In this document: positions 42,689 through 49,900 of the stretch, in pieces
How positions within the stretch are numbered: position 1 is the stretch's first letter
How the letters are laid out: each line of letters starts with the position of its first letter
NCBI RefSeq assembly: GCF_003231275.1
Contig: NZ_QKVL01000036.1
Coordinates: forward strand, 1-59,223
Direction of reading: 5' to 3'
Origin: Pseudomonas huaxiensis
Lineage (GTDB): Bacteria; Pseudomonadota; Gammaproteobacteria; Pseudomonadales; Pseudomonadaceae
Length of the DNA: 59,223 nucleotides
Translations under genes and position numbers: made by a program
Notes under the pieces: model-generated
Seen by the model: the letters and a program-made list of their open reading frames with translations, nothing else
The model's database searches: none
Told to the model about the DNA's origin: nothing

Positions 42689-43564
42689 ATGAACGAGGCT
42701 CAAGCCAGCCTGCTCCAAGAATCGTCCGACAGCACGTGTCGCGCGCCCTCTCAGACCGCCGCCTTCTGGTTCGCCAGCCACTTTCTCCCCGTACCCCTTG
42801 CGATTGGCTTTCTCGGCCCGCTGCAAGGCCTGTCGCTCTGGCAATCGCTGCTGGCGATCATCCCTGCCGTATTGCTCGGTAGCCTGGCTCCCGCCCTGTG
42901 CCGATCCCTGCGCTGCGCAATCCTCCTGCTGCCGATCGCCCTGCTGCTGCATGTCCTGAATCTGGAAACCCTCTCTCGCGTGGCGATTCACCTGCTGCCC
43001 GGCACACCCGTCAACTGGCAAGCCCTGGCGCTGATGTTGGCGGCGCTGGCCGCGTTTATCGGCCCGACGCTGCTGTGCCGCGTGCAAGTCATCCTCGCGC
43101 CGCTGCTGGCGTTGGTGTTCGGCCTGCTGACGATGGGCGCGATGTTGTTGCTGGAAACGGACACGGCGCAGCGCCAGTTGCAATTCTCCTGGTCGGCATT
43201 CGTGCTCCAGGCGGTAGCGGCGGCGCTCTGGCAGATCAGCCTCACACCGCTCGCCAGCAAAGGCACGCCGCATTACCTCGGCATCGCGCTGCCCGGGCTC
43301 TGGCTGATGTCGTTGGGCGCACTGATGGCCTCGGCCATTCCGGCGGTGGATACCGTCGTCAGCCTGCGCCTGGTGGGCGAGCGGTTCTATCCGGGGCTGG
43401 GCAGCCTCGCAGTGCTGCTGGGCGCGCTAGCGATGGTCGGCTCCATGGCGACCCACGCCCACGCGGTGCTGGCGGGTTGGCGCCTGAATGAAAAAGCCCG
43501 CGGGCTGGCACTCGCGGGCTTTGCATTGCTGGCGCTCTGGATTGAGCGCCAGTTCCATTCGTGA
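42689..43564 (+). CDS. Integral membrane protein, NCS1-permease-like fragment family
   Basis: 291 residues with about eight hydrophobic helices. The N-terminal block FWFASHFLPVPLAIGFLGPLQGLSLWQSLLAIIPAVLLGSL resembles the first helices of NCS1 nucleobase/allantoin permeases, with a GPLQGLS turn. The length is about 60% of a full NCS1 transporter (about 450), so it is either a shortened relative or an unrelated membrane family. It is adjacent to gbcB; a transport role is inference. Its last 25 codons double as the gbcB terminator on the other strand. Confidence 0.6.
   Translation: MNEAQASLLQESSDSTCRAPSQTAAFWFASHFLPVPLAIGFLGPLQGLSLWQSLLAIIPAVLLGSLAPALCRSLRCAILLLPIALLLHVLNLETLSRVAIHLLPGTPVNWQALALMLAALAAFIGPTLLCRVQVILAPLLALVFGLLTMGAMLLLETDTAQRQLQFSWSAFVLQAVAAALWQISLTPLASKGTPHYLGIALPGLWLMSLGALMASAIPAVDTVVSLRLVGERFYPGLGSLAVLLGALAMVGSMATHAHAVLAGWRLNEKARGLALAGFALLALWIERQFHS
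43491..43522 (-). terminator. gbcB terminator embedded in the convergent gene
   Basis: On the minus strand AAAGCCCGCG-N10-CGCGGGCTTT continues into TT, giving TTTTT (43491-43495). It lies 52 bp past the gbcB stop and inside the C-terminal codons of the plus-strand membrane protein. Confidence 0.75.
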
Positions 43565-43573
43565 CGCCCGACC

Positions 43574-44677
43574 TCAGTACTCGATCCGCACATCCCCTTT
43601 CGGCACGCTGCAGCACGACAGGATATAGCCCTCGGCCACGTCCTCGTCGGTAATGCCGCCGTTGTGCTCCATCTCCACTTCGCCGCCCAGCTTGAGCACC
43701 TTGCAGGTGCCACAGATGCCCATGCCACAGGCCTTGGGAATCATCAGCCCGACCTTCGCCGCTGCGGCGTGTACCGTCTCGCCGGGGGCAATGCGGCTGC
43801 TCTTGCCGGTGGCGGTGAACTCCACCAGGTGCAGGTCGCTGGCTTCCACTTCTTCCGCCGCTTCGGCCGCCTGTTCGGCATGCTCCACTGCGTCGGCCTT
43901 GGCTTCCGGCGGCGTCGCGCCGAACGACTCCTCGTGATACCGGCGCATGTCGTAGCCGGCGGCTTCGAGCAGGCGCTTGACCGCAGTCATGTACGGCGTC
44001 GGGCCGCAGCAGAAGATCTCTCGCTCCATGAAATCAGGCGCGATAAGTTCCAGCAGCTTGTGGTTCAGGTAGCCGCGATAGCCGGCCCAGGGCTCGCCCA
44101 GGCCGTGCTTCTCGCAAATGATGTGCAAGCTGAAGTTGTCGATCCGCGACGCCATGTGCTCCAGCTCGCGGTGGTAAATGATGTCCTTGGGCGAACGGGC
44201 GCTGTGGACGAAGACCATGTCGACATTGCCGTTGGTGTCGTAGAACCAGCGGGCCATGGACATCACCGGGGTGATGCCGACGCCACCGCTGAGGTAGAGC
44301 ACTTTCGGGCTGGGGAAGTCGATGGCGTTGAACAGCCCGACCGGACCGTGCACCGCCAGTTCCTGGCCTTCGTGCAAGGTGTCGTGCAGGTAGTTGGAGA
44401 CCTTGCCGCCGGGGACGCGCTTGATGGTGACCGAGAAGCTGTAGGGCACCGACGGCGAGCTGGAAATGGTGTAGGAACGCATCACCGGCTGGCCTTCGAT
44501 TTCCAGCTCCAGGGTGACGAACTGGCCCGGCTTGAAGAAGAACATGATCGGCTGGTCGGCCATGAAGCAGAAGGTGCGAACGTCCCAGGTCTCCTGGATC
44601 ACTTTGACACAACGCACGATATGGCGACCGTTGGCCCAGGTCTGGGTGGTCACCGGATTCAGAAAGGGATTGGACAT
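43574..44677 (-). CDS. gbcB: Glycine betaine demethylase reductase subunit GbcB
   Basis: 367 residues from MSNPFLNPVTTQTWANG, with GGAG upstream; the longer frame to 44752 is not conserved in type. FAD domain motif RSYTIS, NAD-binding GGVGITPVMSMARWFY and CCGPTPYM, then a C-terminal plant-type [2Fe-2S] ferredoxin domain with C317, C322, C325 and C355. It passes electrons from NAD(P)H to the Rieske oxygenase GbcA. An acidic Ala-Glu linker (KADAVEHAEQAAEAAEEVEA) joins the two modules. Divergent from gbcA across 282 bp. Confidence 0.95.
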   Translation of the reverse strand: MSNPFLNPVTTQTWANGRHIVRCVKVIQETWDVRTFCFMADQPIMFFFKPGQFVTLELEIEGQPVMRSYTISSSPSVPYSFSVTIKRVPGGKVSNYLHDTLHEGQELAVHGPVGLFNAIDFPSPKVLYLSGGVGITPVMSMARWFYDTNGNVDMVFVHSARSPKDIIYHRELEHMASRIDNFSLHIICEKHGLGEPWAGYRGYLNHKLLELIAPDFMEREIFCCGPTPYMTAVKRLLEAAGYDMRRYHEESFGATPPEAKADAVEHAEQAAEAAEEVEASDLHLVEFTATGKSSRIAPGETVHAAAAKVGLMIPKACGMGICGTCKVLKLGGEVEMEHNGGITDEDVAEGYILSCCSVPKGDVRIEY

Positions 44678-44959
44678 GCTCTTCGTCTCCACGGCCGACT
44701 GCGGCTCTATGGCCACGATAATGCGCAAGCCGCGAGCGTCCCACTTACCCATTCACGACATCGGCGTGCTTATCGCGACCAGCCCCCGGCAGCAAGGGCT
44801 TGCTCGTCGGAAACGGATTCGGCCATGTCGCCCATGGATATGGTTCGTGGCGTGCCCGGACGCACACTCCGTCGCAAATGATCCCGCAGTCATTGCCTTG
44901 CGTCGCATAACAACGATTAGCCACTTTCGCCGGCCGGACAGGCCATGAGGACCGACACG

Positions 44960-46249
44960 ATGGACGCTACCACCACCCTGAGCCTGGGCGACCCGCTGGA
45001 ACCTGCACGCAAGGCCACTGCCGAGATGCTGCAGAAACGCGAGCGCACCTACTCCCTGCCACAACCGTTCTATACCGACGAGCGCCTGTTCGAAATCGAC
45101 ATGCAGGAGATCTTCCACAAGGAATGGCTGATCGCCGGCATGACCTGCGAGATCCCGGCCAAGGGCAACTTCCTCACGCTGGAAATCGGCAAGAACCCGA
45201 TCATGGTGGTGCGCGGTGCCGAGGGTCAGGTCCACGCGTTCCATAACGTCTGCCGGCACCGCGGCTCGCGCCTGTGCACCAGCGACAAGGGCAAGGTGGC
45301 GAAGCTGGTCTGCCCGTATCACCAGTGGACCTACGAACTGGACGGCCGACTGCTGTTTGCCGGCACCGAAATGGGCGCCGATTTCGACATGAAGCAGTAC
45401 GGGCTCAAGCCTGTGCATGTGAAGGTCGCGGGCGGCTACATCTTCATCAGCCTGGCGAAGAACCCGCCGGCCATCGACGAGTTCCTCGCCACCCTGGCGC
45501 ACTACATGGAACCGTACGACATGGAGAACACCAAGGTGGCGGTGCAGACCACCCTGATGGAAAAGGCCAACTGGAAACTGGTGCTGGAAAACAACCGCGA
45601 GTGCTACCACTGCAGTGGTTCGCACCCGGAACTGCTCAACACCCTGCTGGAGTGGGATGACACCAACGACCCGCGTGCCACCCAGTCGTTCAAGGACCAT
45701 GTGGCCGCGTCCGCCGCCGCCTGGGACGCCGAGAAGATCCCGTACCTGCACAAGAGCCATGGCCTGCGTAACCGCATCGTGCGTATGCCGCTGCTCAAAG
45801 GCACCGTGTCGATGACTATGGATGGCAAGCAGGCGTGCCAGAAACTCATGGGTCGCATCCAGAACCCCGACCTCGGCTCGATGCGCATCCTGCACCTGCC
45901 GCACTCGTGGAACCACTGCATGGGCGATCACATGATCGTCTTCACCGTGTGGCCGATCAGCGCCCAGGAAACCAAGGTCACCACCAAGTGGCTGGTGCAC
46001 AAGGACGCCGTCGAAGGGGTGGACTACGACCCGCAGCGCATGCGTGAAGTCTGGGACGCCACCAACGACCAGGACCGTCGCCTGGCCGAAGAAAACCAGC
46101 GCGGCATCAACTCCACCGCCTACCAGCCAGGGCCGTATTCGAAGACCTATGAATTTGGCGTGGTGAACTTCATCGACTGGTACAGCCAGCGCGTGCTGGC
46201 GAACCTGGGGGCGGAGCCGGCGCCTTATTTGAAGGATGTTTCGGTGTAG
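44960..46249 (+). CDS. gbcA: Glycine betaine demethylase oxygenase subunit GbcA
   Basis: 429 residues from MDATTTLSLGDPLEPARK; an in-frame ATG five codons earlier (44945) is possible but the shorter form matches the known family N-terminus. Rieske centre: C98, H100, C118 and H121 (CRHRGS, CPYHQW). Mononuclear iron ligands are in NNRECYHCSGSHPEL, with H217 and H222. It hydroxylates an N-methyl of glycine betaine, releasing formaldehyde and dimethylglycine. Usually induced by GbdR; I could not place a convincing GbdR site by eye. Confidence 0.95.
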   Translation: MDATTTLSLGDPLEPARKATAEMLQKRERTYSLPQPFYTDERLFEIDMQEIFHKEWLIAGMTCEIPAKGNFLTLEIGKNPIMVVRGAEGQVHAFHNVCRHRGSRLCTSDKGKVAKLVCPYHQWTYELDGRLLFAGTEMGADFDMKQYGLKPVHVKVAGGYIFISLAKNPPAIDEFLATLAHYMEPYDMENTKVAVQTTLMEKANWKLVLENNRECYHCSGSHPELLNTLLEWDDTNDPRATQSFKDHVAASAAAWDAEKIPYLHKSHGLRNRIVRMPLLKGTVSMTMDGKQACQKLMGRIQNPDLGSMRILHLPHSWNHCMGDHMIVFTVWPISAQETKVTTKWLVHKDAVEGVDYDPQRMREVWDATNDQDRRLAEENQRGINSTAYQPGPYSKTYEFGVVNFIDWYSQRVLANLGAEPAPYLKDVSV

Positions 46250-46257
46250 TGAGACAG

Positions 46258-46281
46258 GCGCGCGGGGTACGCCCCGCGCGC
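46258..46281. terminator. Hairpin after gbcA
   Basis: GCGCGCGGGG-TACG-CCCCGCGCGC, ten base pairs with a tetraloop, nine bases after the gbcA stop. No T tract; it may serve both gbcA and the converging RHS gene. Confidence 0.55.
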
Positions 46282-46311
46282 TCGTTGGTCACCCTTGGGG
46301 CACTCGCCTCA

Positions 46312-47304
46312 TCAGACCCTTGTCTCTTCTAAATCTGCGTGATTACCGCGCAGGGCTTTTCGAACAGTGGCGTTTCGGTTGAATGGCGTTTGCTGAGGCC
46401 CCTGGGGTACCGGTGAGGGCGAAGTACGCGGACTGGGATTTGGTGGAGCAGGAGGTTGTCCAGAAGTCGCCCGGCTCGCATTGCCGCCAACTGCACCGTC
46501 CGCCAAGGTGCCTTTGATACCTGCTGTATTGGCAGCCTCAATTTTGTGCCTGCCATGAATCCACCTGGCTCCGCGCGAAAGACGTCCTGACGTGGGAACG
46601 ACCGGATAGAGTTGCACAATCGCCCGCCCGAAGATCTGTTGCGCCCCCAAGACAGTGCTGGCCATCATGAGCGCTGTGGAGATGTCTTTCATGACCCCCG
46701 CAGGTTGTTCAGTTGAACTGAGTCCGATCCCGGCAAAACCCGGAACCGCACCTCCAATCCCGACCAGTGCGTTGATGCGATCGAGGCCGCCCAAGGTGGA
46801 GCTGAGAATGGGCGGCTTGGCATTGAAGTAACTCGTCAGCCAGACAATGTTTTTCTTGGCCGCCATCTTCGCGAGCATGGGAAGAAACATCGCTTTGACC
46901 CCCAACACCAACCCCACTCCGATGGTCACGCCAGTCACAATGTGATGCCAGCTAGCCGCACGGCCGGTCGGGTCGACGTAATTCAGCGGATCGCCAAGGC
47001 AATAGGCATAGGGATTGAGCCCGCCCTCGGCAAACGGACTGAGTCGGTCCGGGCTGTGGAAACGCATCAACACCGGGTTGTAGACGCGGTGGCCATTGCC
47101 CAGGTGATACCAGCCCTGTGGTCGTTCCCTGAACTCGCCATTGAAGCCCAGACGCGATTGCGGCGGGCGGTTGGCGGTCGGGCTGCCGTAGGGGCTGTAA
47201 GCGATTCGGTTGATCGCCCCGGGCGTGCTCTCGGCCAATACGCTGCCACTGCGGTCAGTGGCCAAGAGTACGGTGCTACCCGATGCAAGTCCCAGGCGGT
47301 TCAT
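46312..47304 (-). CDS. Mini-RHS protein with membrane-helical C-terminal domain (copy 1)
   Basis: 330 residues, preceded by AAGGAG. Residues 36-114 are an RHS-repeat-associated core end: AYSPYG, GFNGEFRE, GWYHLGNGHRVYNPVLMRFH, SPDRLSPFAEGGLNPYAYC and DPTG. Full Rhs proteins have more than 1000 residues; here only the last core segment remains. After the DPTG boundary the C-terminal part is unique, with likely membrane helices at about 121-145, 178-196 and 208-228 and a Pro/Ser-rich tail. Such tips normally carry polymorphic toxins; the activity here is unknown and no immunity gene is evident. Confidence 0.8.
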   Translation of the reverse strand: MNRLGLASGSTVLLATDRSGSVLAESTPGAINRIAYSPYGSPTANRPPQSRLGFNGEFRERPQGWYHLGNGHRVYNPVLMRFHSPDRLSPFAEGGLNPYAYCLGDPLNYVDPTGRAASWHHIVTGVTIGVGLVLGVKAMFLPMLAKMAAKKNIVWLTSYFNAKPPILSSTLGGLDRINALVGIGGAVPGFAGIGLSSTEQPAGVMKDISTALMMASTVLGAQQIFGRAIVQLYPVVPTSGRLSRGARWIHGRHKIEAANTAGIKGTLADGAVGGNASRATSGQPPAPPNPSPRTSPSPVPQGPQQTPFNRNATVRKALRGNHADLEETRV

Positions 47305-47431
47305 GGGTTTCTCCTTGGAACAGTCGGCAGATCCGTCTTCGAAAATACCGTCATGTGCATGCAGGTCCTACTCACGCTTTTAGCAGGGTCGTACCGGTCA
47401 CACAGCTGCCAGGGAAGGCGACAAACGTGCA

Positions 47432-48343
47432 CTAGCCCCACGGCCCCAACGACATCCACGTCCTGATACCAACAGGCTCGGCAACTCCGTCCAGAATACT
47501 TGGGACACTCATTTGGGAGTGAGTACTTGCGAAACTCCATTCGTTCATGGCGGCCCTAATCGTAGGTGCAGTAGATGACGAGGCGCTAGAAGATGACGAG
47601 GCGCGACGTATCGTGGACGCAGCAACGGCAGAGGCAAGCGAAGGGGGAGGTGTACCGGTAGCGCCCGGTGGCACTTTACCCGGCCCGAGAAACAAGGTTC
47701 TCATCCCCTTGGAAACGGCCGTTTGAATTCCAACGAGGTTGCGGTTGTCATAAATCGTCTGAATGCCAAGCCCCACGCGCAGGCTGGCACCTGCCAACGA
47801 ACCGAGGGTGCCGGCAATCGAGACCGCTTTTGCCGCCTGAATTCCGCCTAACTGCATACTGGCTCCCGCAGCACCCAATGTGGCACCGAGCAGACTAAAA
47901 CGTGTGGACCACAACGCGGCACCGCCTACGGGTGACAGGATAGTCGTCACGATGTTGCCCAGCATCAGTGCGATATTCACGCCCAGGCTGTGAAGCGGGT
48001 TGCTGCCCAGCCACTCAATGAACTGCCCCGTCGGATCGGTATGGTTGACCGGATCTCCCTGGCAATACGCATAAGGGTTGATGCCCCCCTTGCCGAACGG
48101 GCTGATGCGGTCCGGACTGTGGAATCGTTTCAGTACTGGGTTGTACACCCGATACCCATTGCCCAGGCAATACCAGCCCTGCGGCTCCCTGAACTGACCG
48201 TTGAAACCCATACGGATCGCCAAGGGTGCGTCCGAACTCTGCACTCCATAGGGCGTATGCAACACCGGGTTCAGTGCTGAACGGCCAACTTCGGCCAGGG
48301 GCGTGTTGTGCACATCAGGGGCTATGAGCAGAGTCTTTGGCAT
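47432..48343 (-). CDS. Mini-RHS protein with membrane-helical C-terminal domain (copy 2)
   Basis: 303 residues with GGAG upstream. The core segment at 31-106 closely matches copy 1 (PYG, GFNGQFRE, GWYCLGNGYRVYNPVLKRFH, SPDRISPFGKGGINPYAYC, DPTG). The region after DPTG differs: likely helices at about 118-140, 145-168 and 173-195, then a Ser-rich low-complexity stretch (about 235-262). The two genes are head-to-tail with a 127-bp gap. The repeat array with DnaA boxes lies directly upstream, so the promoter must be within or next to it. Confidence 0.8.
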   Translation of the reverse strand: MPKTLLIAPDVHNTPLAEVGRSALNPVLHTPYGVQSSDAPLAIRMGFNGQFREPQGWYCLGNGYRVYNPVLKRFHSPDRISPFGKGGINPYAYCQGDPVNHTDPTGQFIEWLGSNPLHSLGVNIALMLGNIVTTILSPVGGAALWSTRFSLLGATLGAAGASMQLGGIQAAKAVSIAGTLGSLAGASLRVGLGIQTIYDNRNLVGIQTAVSKGMRTLFLGPGKVPPGATGTPPPSLASAVAASTIRRASSSSSASSSTAPTIRAAMNEWSFASTHSQMSVPSILDGVAEPVGIRTWMSLGPWG

Positions 48344-49114
48344 GAGGACAATCTCCAGATTCCGGCGATCGGCAACCTACACGCTAGCCTGACTGCTTCC
48401 GCCCCTCTACTGGCATTTTTATCAGGTGGCAACATGACATGCCACGGCCTGTATGTTTTTTGATCACCCACCGCAAACACCCGTGTTCATTGGGCCATTG
48501 AGGGATGGTGAACACTTTATCCACAGGACGACTCACAGCAATTGTGGGCAACCGCTGTGGAAAACCCCGTTTGCGCTGGATTTTGTTCACAAGCGGGTTT
48601 TGGTTATTTTTCGATCAAAACCCTACAAGCCTTTGAATTAAAGGCGTGTAGCGGTTGGCGAACACCTTATCCACAAGCAGGCCAACAGAGAATGTGTGGA
48701 ACTTTTCCCGTCTGAAGAGCAGAAGTGGATAACTCGCCAACGCTGCGGTTTTTGGGGCTTTAACGGGGATTCGGAGAGAGAAAGGCGGGGTTTGGTTGTT
48801 TTTTGATCAAAAACGACAAGCTGTTGTATTTAAAGGATTTATATTGATACAGAACAGTTTATCCACAGAGGCGCTAACAAGGATTGTGGGCAAGTGCTGG
48901 TTTTTGTCTGCGAGGGGATTCAACCAAGGCCGAGACGTACCACCCACGTATTTTTTGGGGGGCCGAACCGTCGCGATAAGGCCCGCACGGCCTGGCCGCC
49001 GCAGAAAACTGATCAAAATTCGACCAATTCTCTGAGAGCCCCGCCCCGCATGGCCTCCAGCGGACAGCAAACACTTTATCCACAGTCAGGCCAACAGCCT
49101 CTGTGCACAACCGC
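48344..49114. other. 771-bp non-coding region between mini-RHS copy 2 and etfB
   Basis: Apart from the four-unit DnaA-box array, it holds the upstream region of mini-RHS copy 2, a stretch with T-rich runs unlike the flanking coding DNA, and a REP remnant (GGCCGAACCGTCGCGATAAGGCCCG at 48962-48986, shown here in two parts GGCCGAACCG and TCGCGATAAGGCCCG). The short frames that cross it disagree between strands and have no ribosome sites. Confidence 0.75.
48451..49110 (+). repeat. Four-unit DnaA-box repeat array
   Basis: Each unit has a GATC-centred site (48462, 48613, 48805, 49011), AT-rich and palindromic at best (TTTTTGATCAAAAA at 48800-48813), then a perfect TTATCCACA box (48517-48525, 48667-48675, 48859-48867, 49076-49084), then an inverted TGTGNNNAA box exactly 26 bp centre to centre (48543-48551, 48693-48701, 48885-48893, 49102-49110). 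GATC-to-box distances are 55, 54, 54 and 65. Boxes are usually preceded by AACA. A further minus-strand near-match AGTGGATAA lies at 48724-48732. Unit pitch is 150, 192 and 217 bp. Confidence 0.85.
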
Positions 49115-49885
49115 TCAGCGCAGCACGCCTTCCTCCACCAGCAACTTGATGATGGCCTCAGCGCCCGCCTGCGGGCTGACATCCTTGAGCACCTGCCCAC
49201 CGCCGCCGCTGGCCTTGGCCGTCGCGGCTTTCATGCGGTCGGCACCGCTCTTCGCCTTGATCACCTTGAGCCGCTTGGGCCGGGGTTTGGCCGGTTGCAG
49301 TTCGGCGCTGGCGAGCAGTTCATCCTCGACAATCGCCACTTCCCGCGCCGCCAACACACCCCGCCGCGCCGGGCCGAATGCAGTCTGCCGGGGTTTGGGT
49401 GCAGCGTTATCCACAGAGGCGAGAAACGGCAGGCGCACTTTGAGCCGGCGCCGTTGACCACGCGGTAGCGCCTGCAGCACCTGGGCGGTGCCGTTGTCGA
49501 TGGATTCCACCTCGGCCAGGCCCACCACCAGCGGCCAGCCCAGGCGCTCGGCCAGCAGGTACGGCAGCATGCCCGAGCCTTCGCCGGTTTCCGCCTGGCT
49601 GCCGGTCAGCACCACTTGTGCGCCGGCATCGCGCAAATAATCGCCCAACACGCCGAGCACATCGGTGCCAGCGGGCTGTTCCAGCACATCCAGGTGCGCC
49701 AGCCCCATGCCCAGATAGGCGCGCAAGGCGTCTTCGTGCGGGTCGCCGGCGTGCAGCACCTGCAAGCCTTCGCCTGCCAGTTGCAGGCCCAGTTCCACGG
49801 CGCGGGCGTCCTGTTCGGCGCGGCGGCTGCGTCCCGAGAGAGGATGGGCGCCGACCGAAACCAGGCTGATGACCTTCGTGTTCAT
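49115..49885 (-). CDS. etfB: Electron transfer flavoprotein beta subunit, betaine pathway type
   Basis: 256 residues. ISLVSVGAHPLSGRSRRAEQDARAVELGLQL, VVLTGSQAETGEGSGMLPYLLAERLGWPLV and LKVRLPFLASVDNAAPKPR follow the ETF-beta fold, with the adenine-nucleotide-site region shortened. It is the catabolic paralogue (PA5401-like) that works with the alpha subunit just upstream to accept electrons from dimethylglycine demethylase. The gap to etfA is 15 bp. A perfect DnaA box lies inside it at 49407-49415. Confidence 0.88.
   Translation of the reverse strand: MNTKVISLVSVGAHPLSGRSRRAEQDARAVELGLQLAGEGLQVLHAGDPHEDALRAYLGMGLAHLDVLEQPAGTDVLGVLGDYLRDAGAQVVLTGSQAETGEGSGMLPYLLAERLGWPLVVGLAEVESIDNGTAQVLQALPRGQRRRLKVRLPFLASVDNAAPKPRQTAFGPARRGVLAAREVAIVEDELLASAELQPAKPRPKRLKVIKAKSGADRMKAATAKASGGGGQVLKDVSPQAGAEAIIKLLVEEGVLR
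49407..49415 (+). promoter_or_regulatory. Perfect DnaA box inside etfB
   Basis: TTATCCACA on the plus strand, same orientation as the array boxes, 331 bp from the last one. On the coding strand it encodes part of FLASVDNAA. Confidence 0.7.
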
Positions 49886-49900
49886 AACTGTCCCCTGCCC

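Noticed and set aside
44753..44944. GbdR operator in the gbcB-gbcA promoter
   Set aside because: Expected from known regulation, but no segment matched the motif I remember well enough to report.
48384..49070. Short frames of 60-90 codons in the DnaA-box region
   Set aside because: They lie on both strands across the same repeat units, lack ribosome sites, and their products only reflect the repeat.
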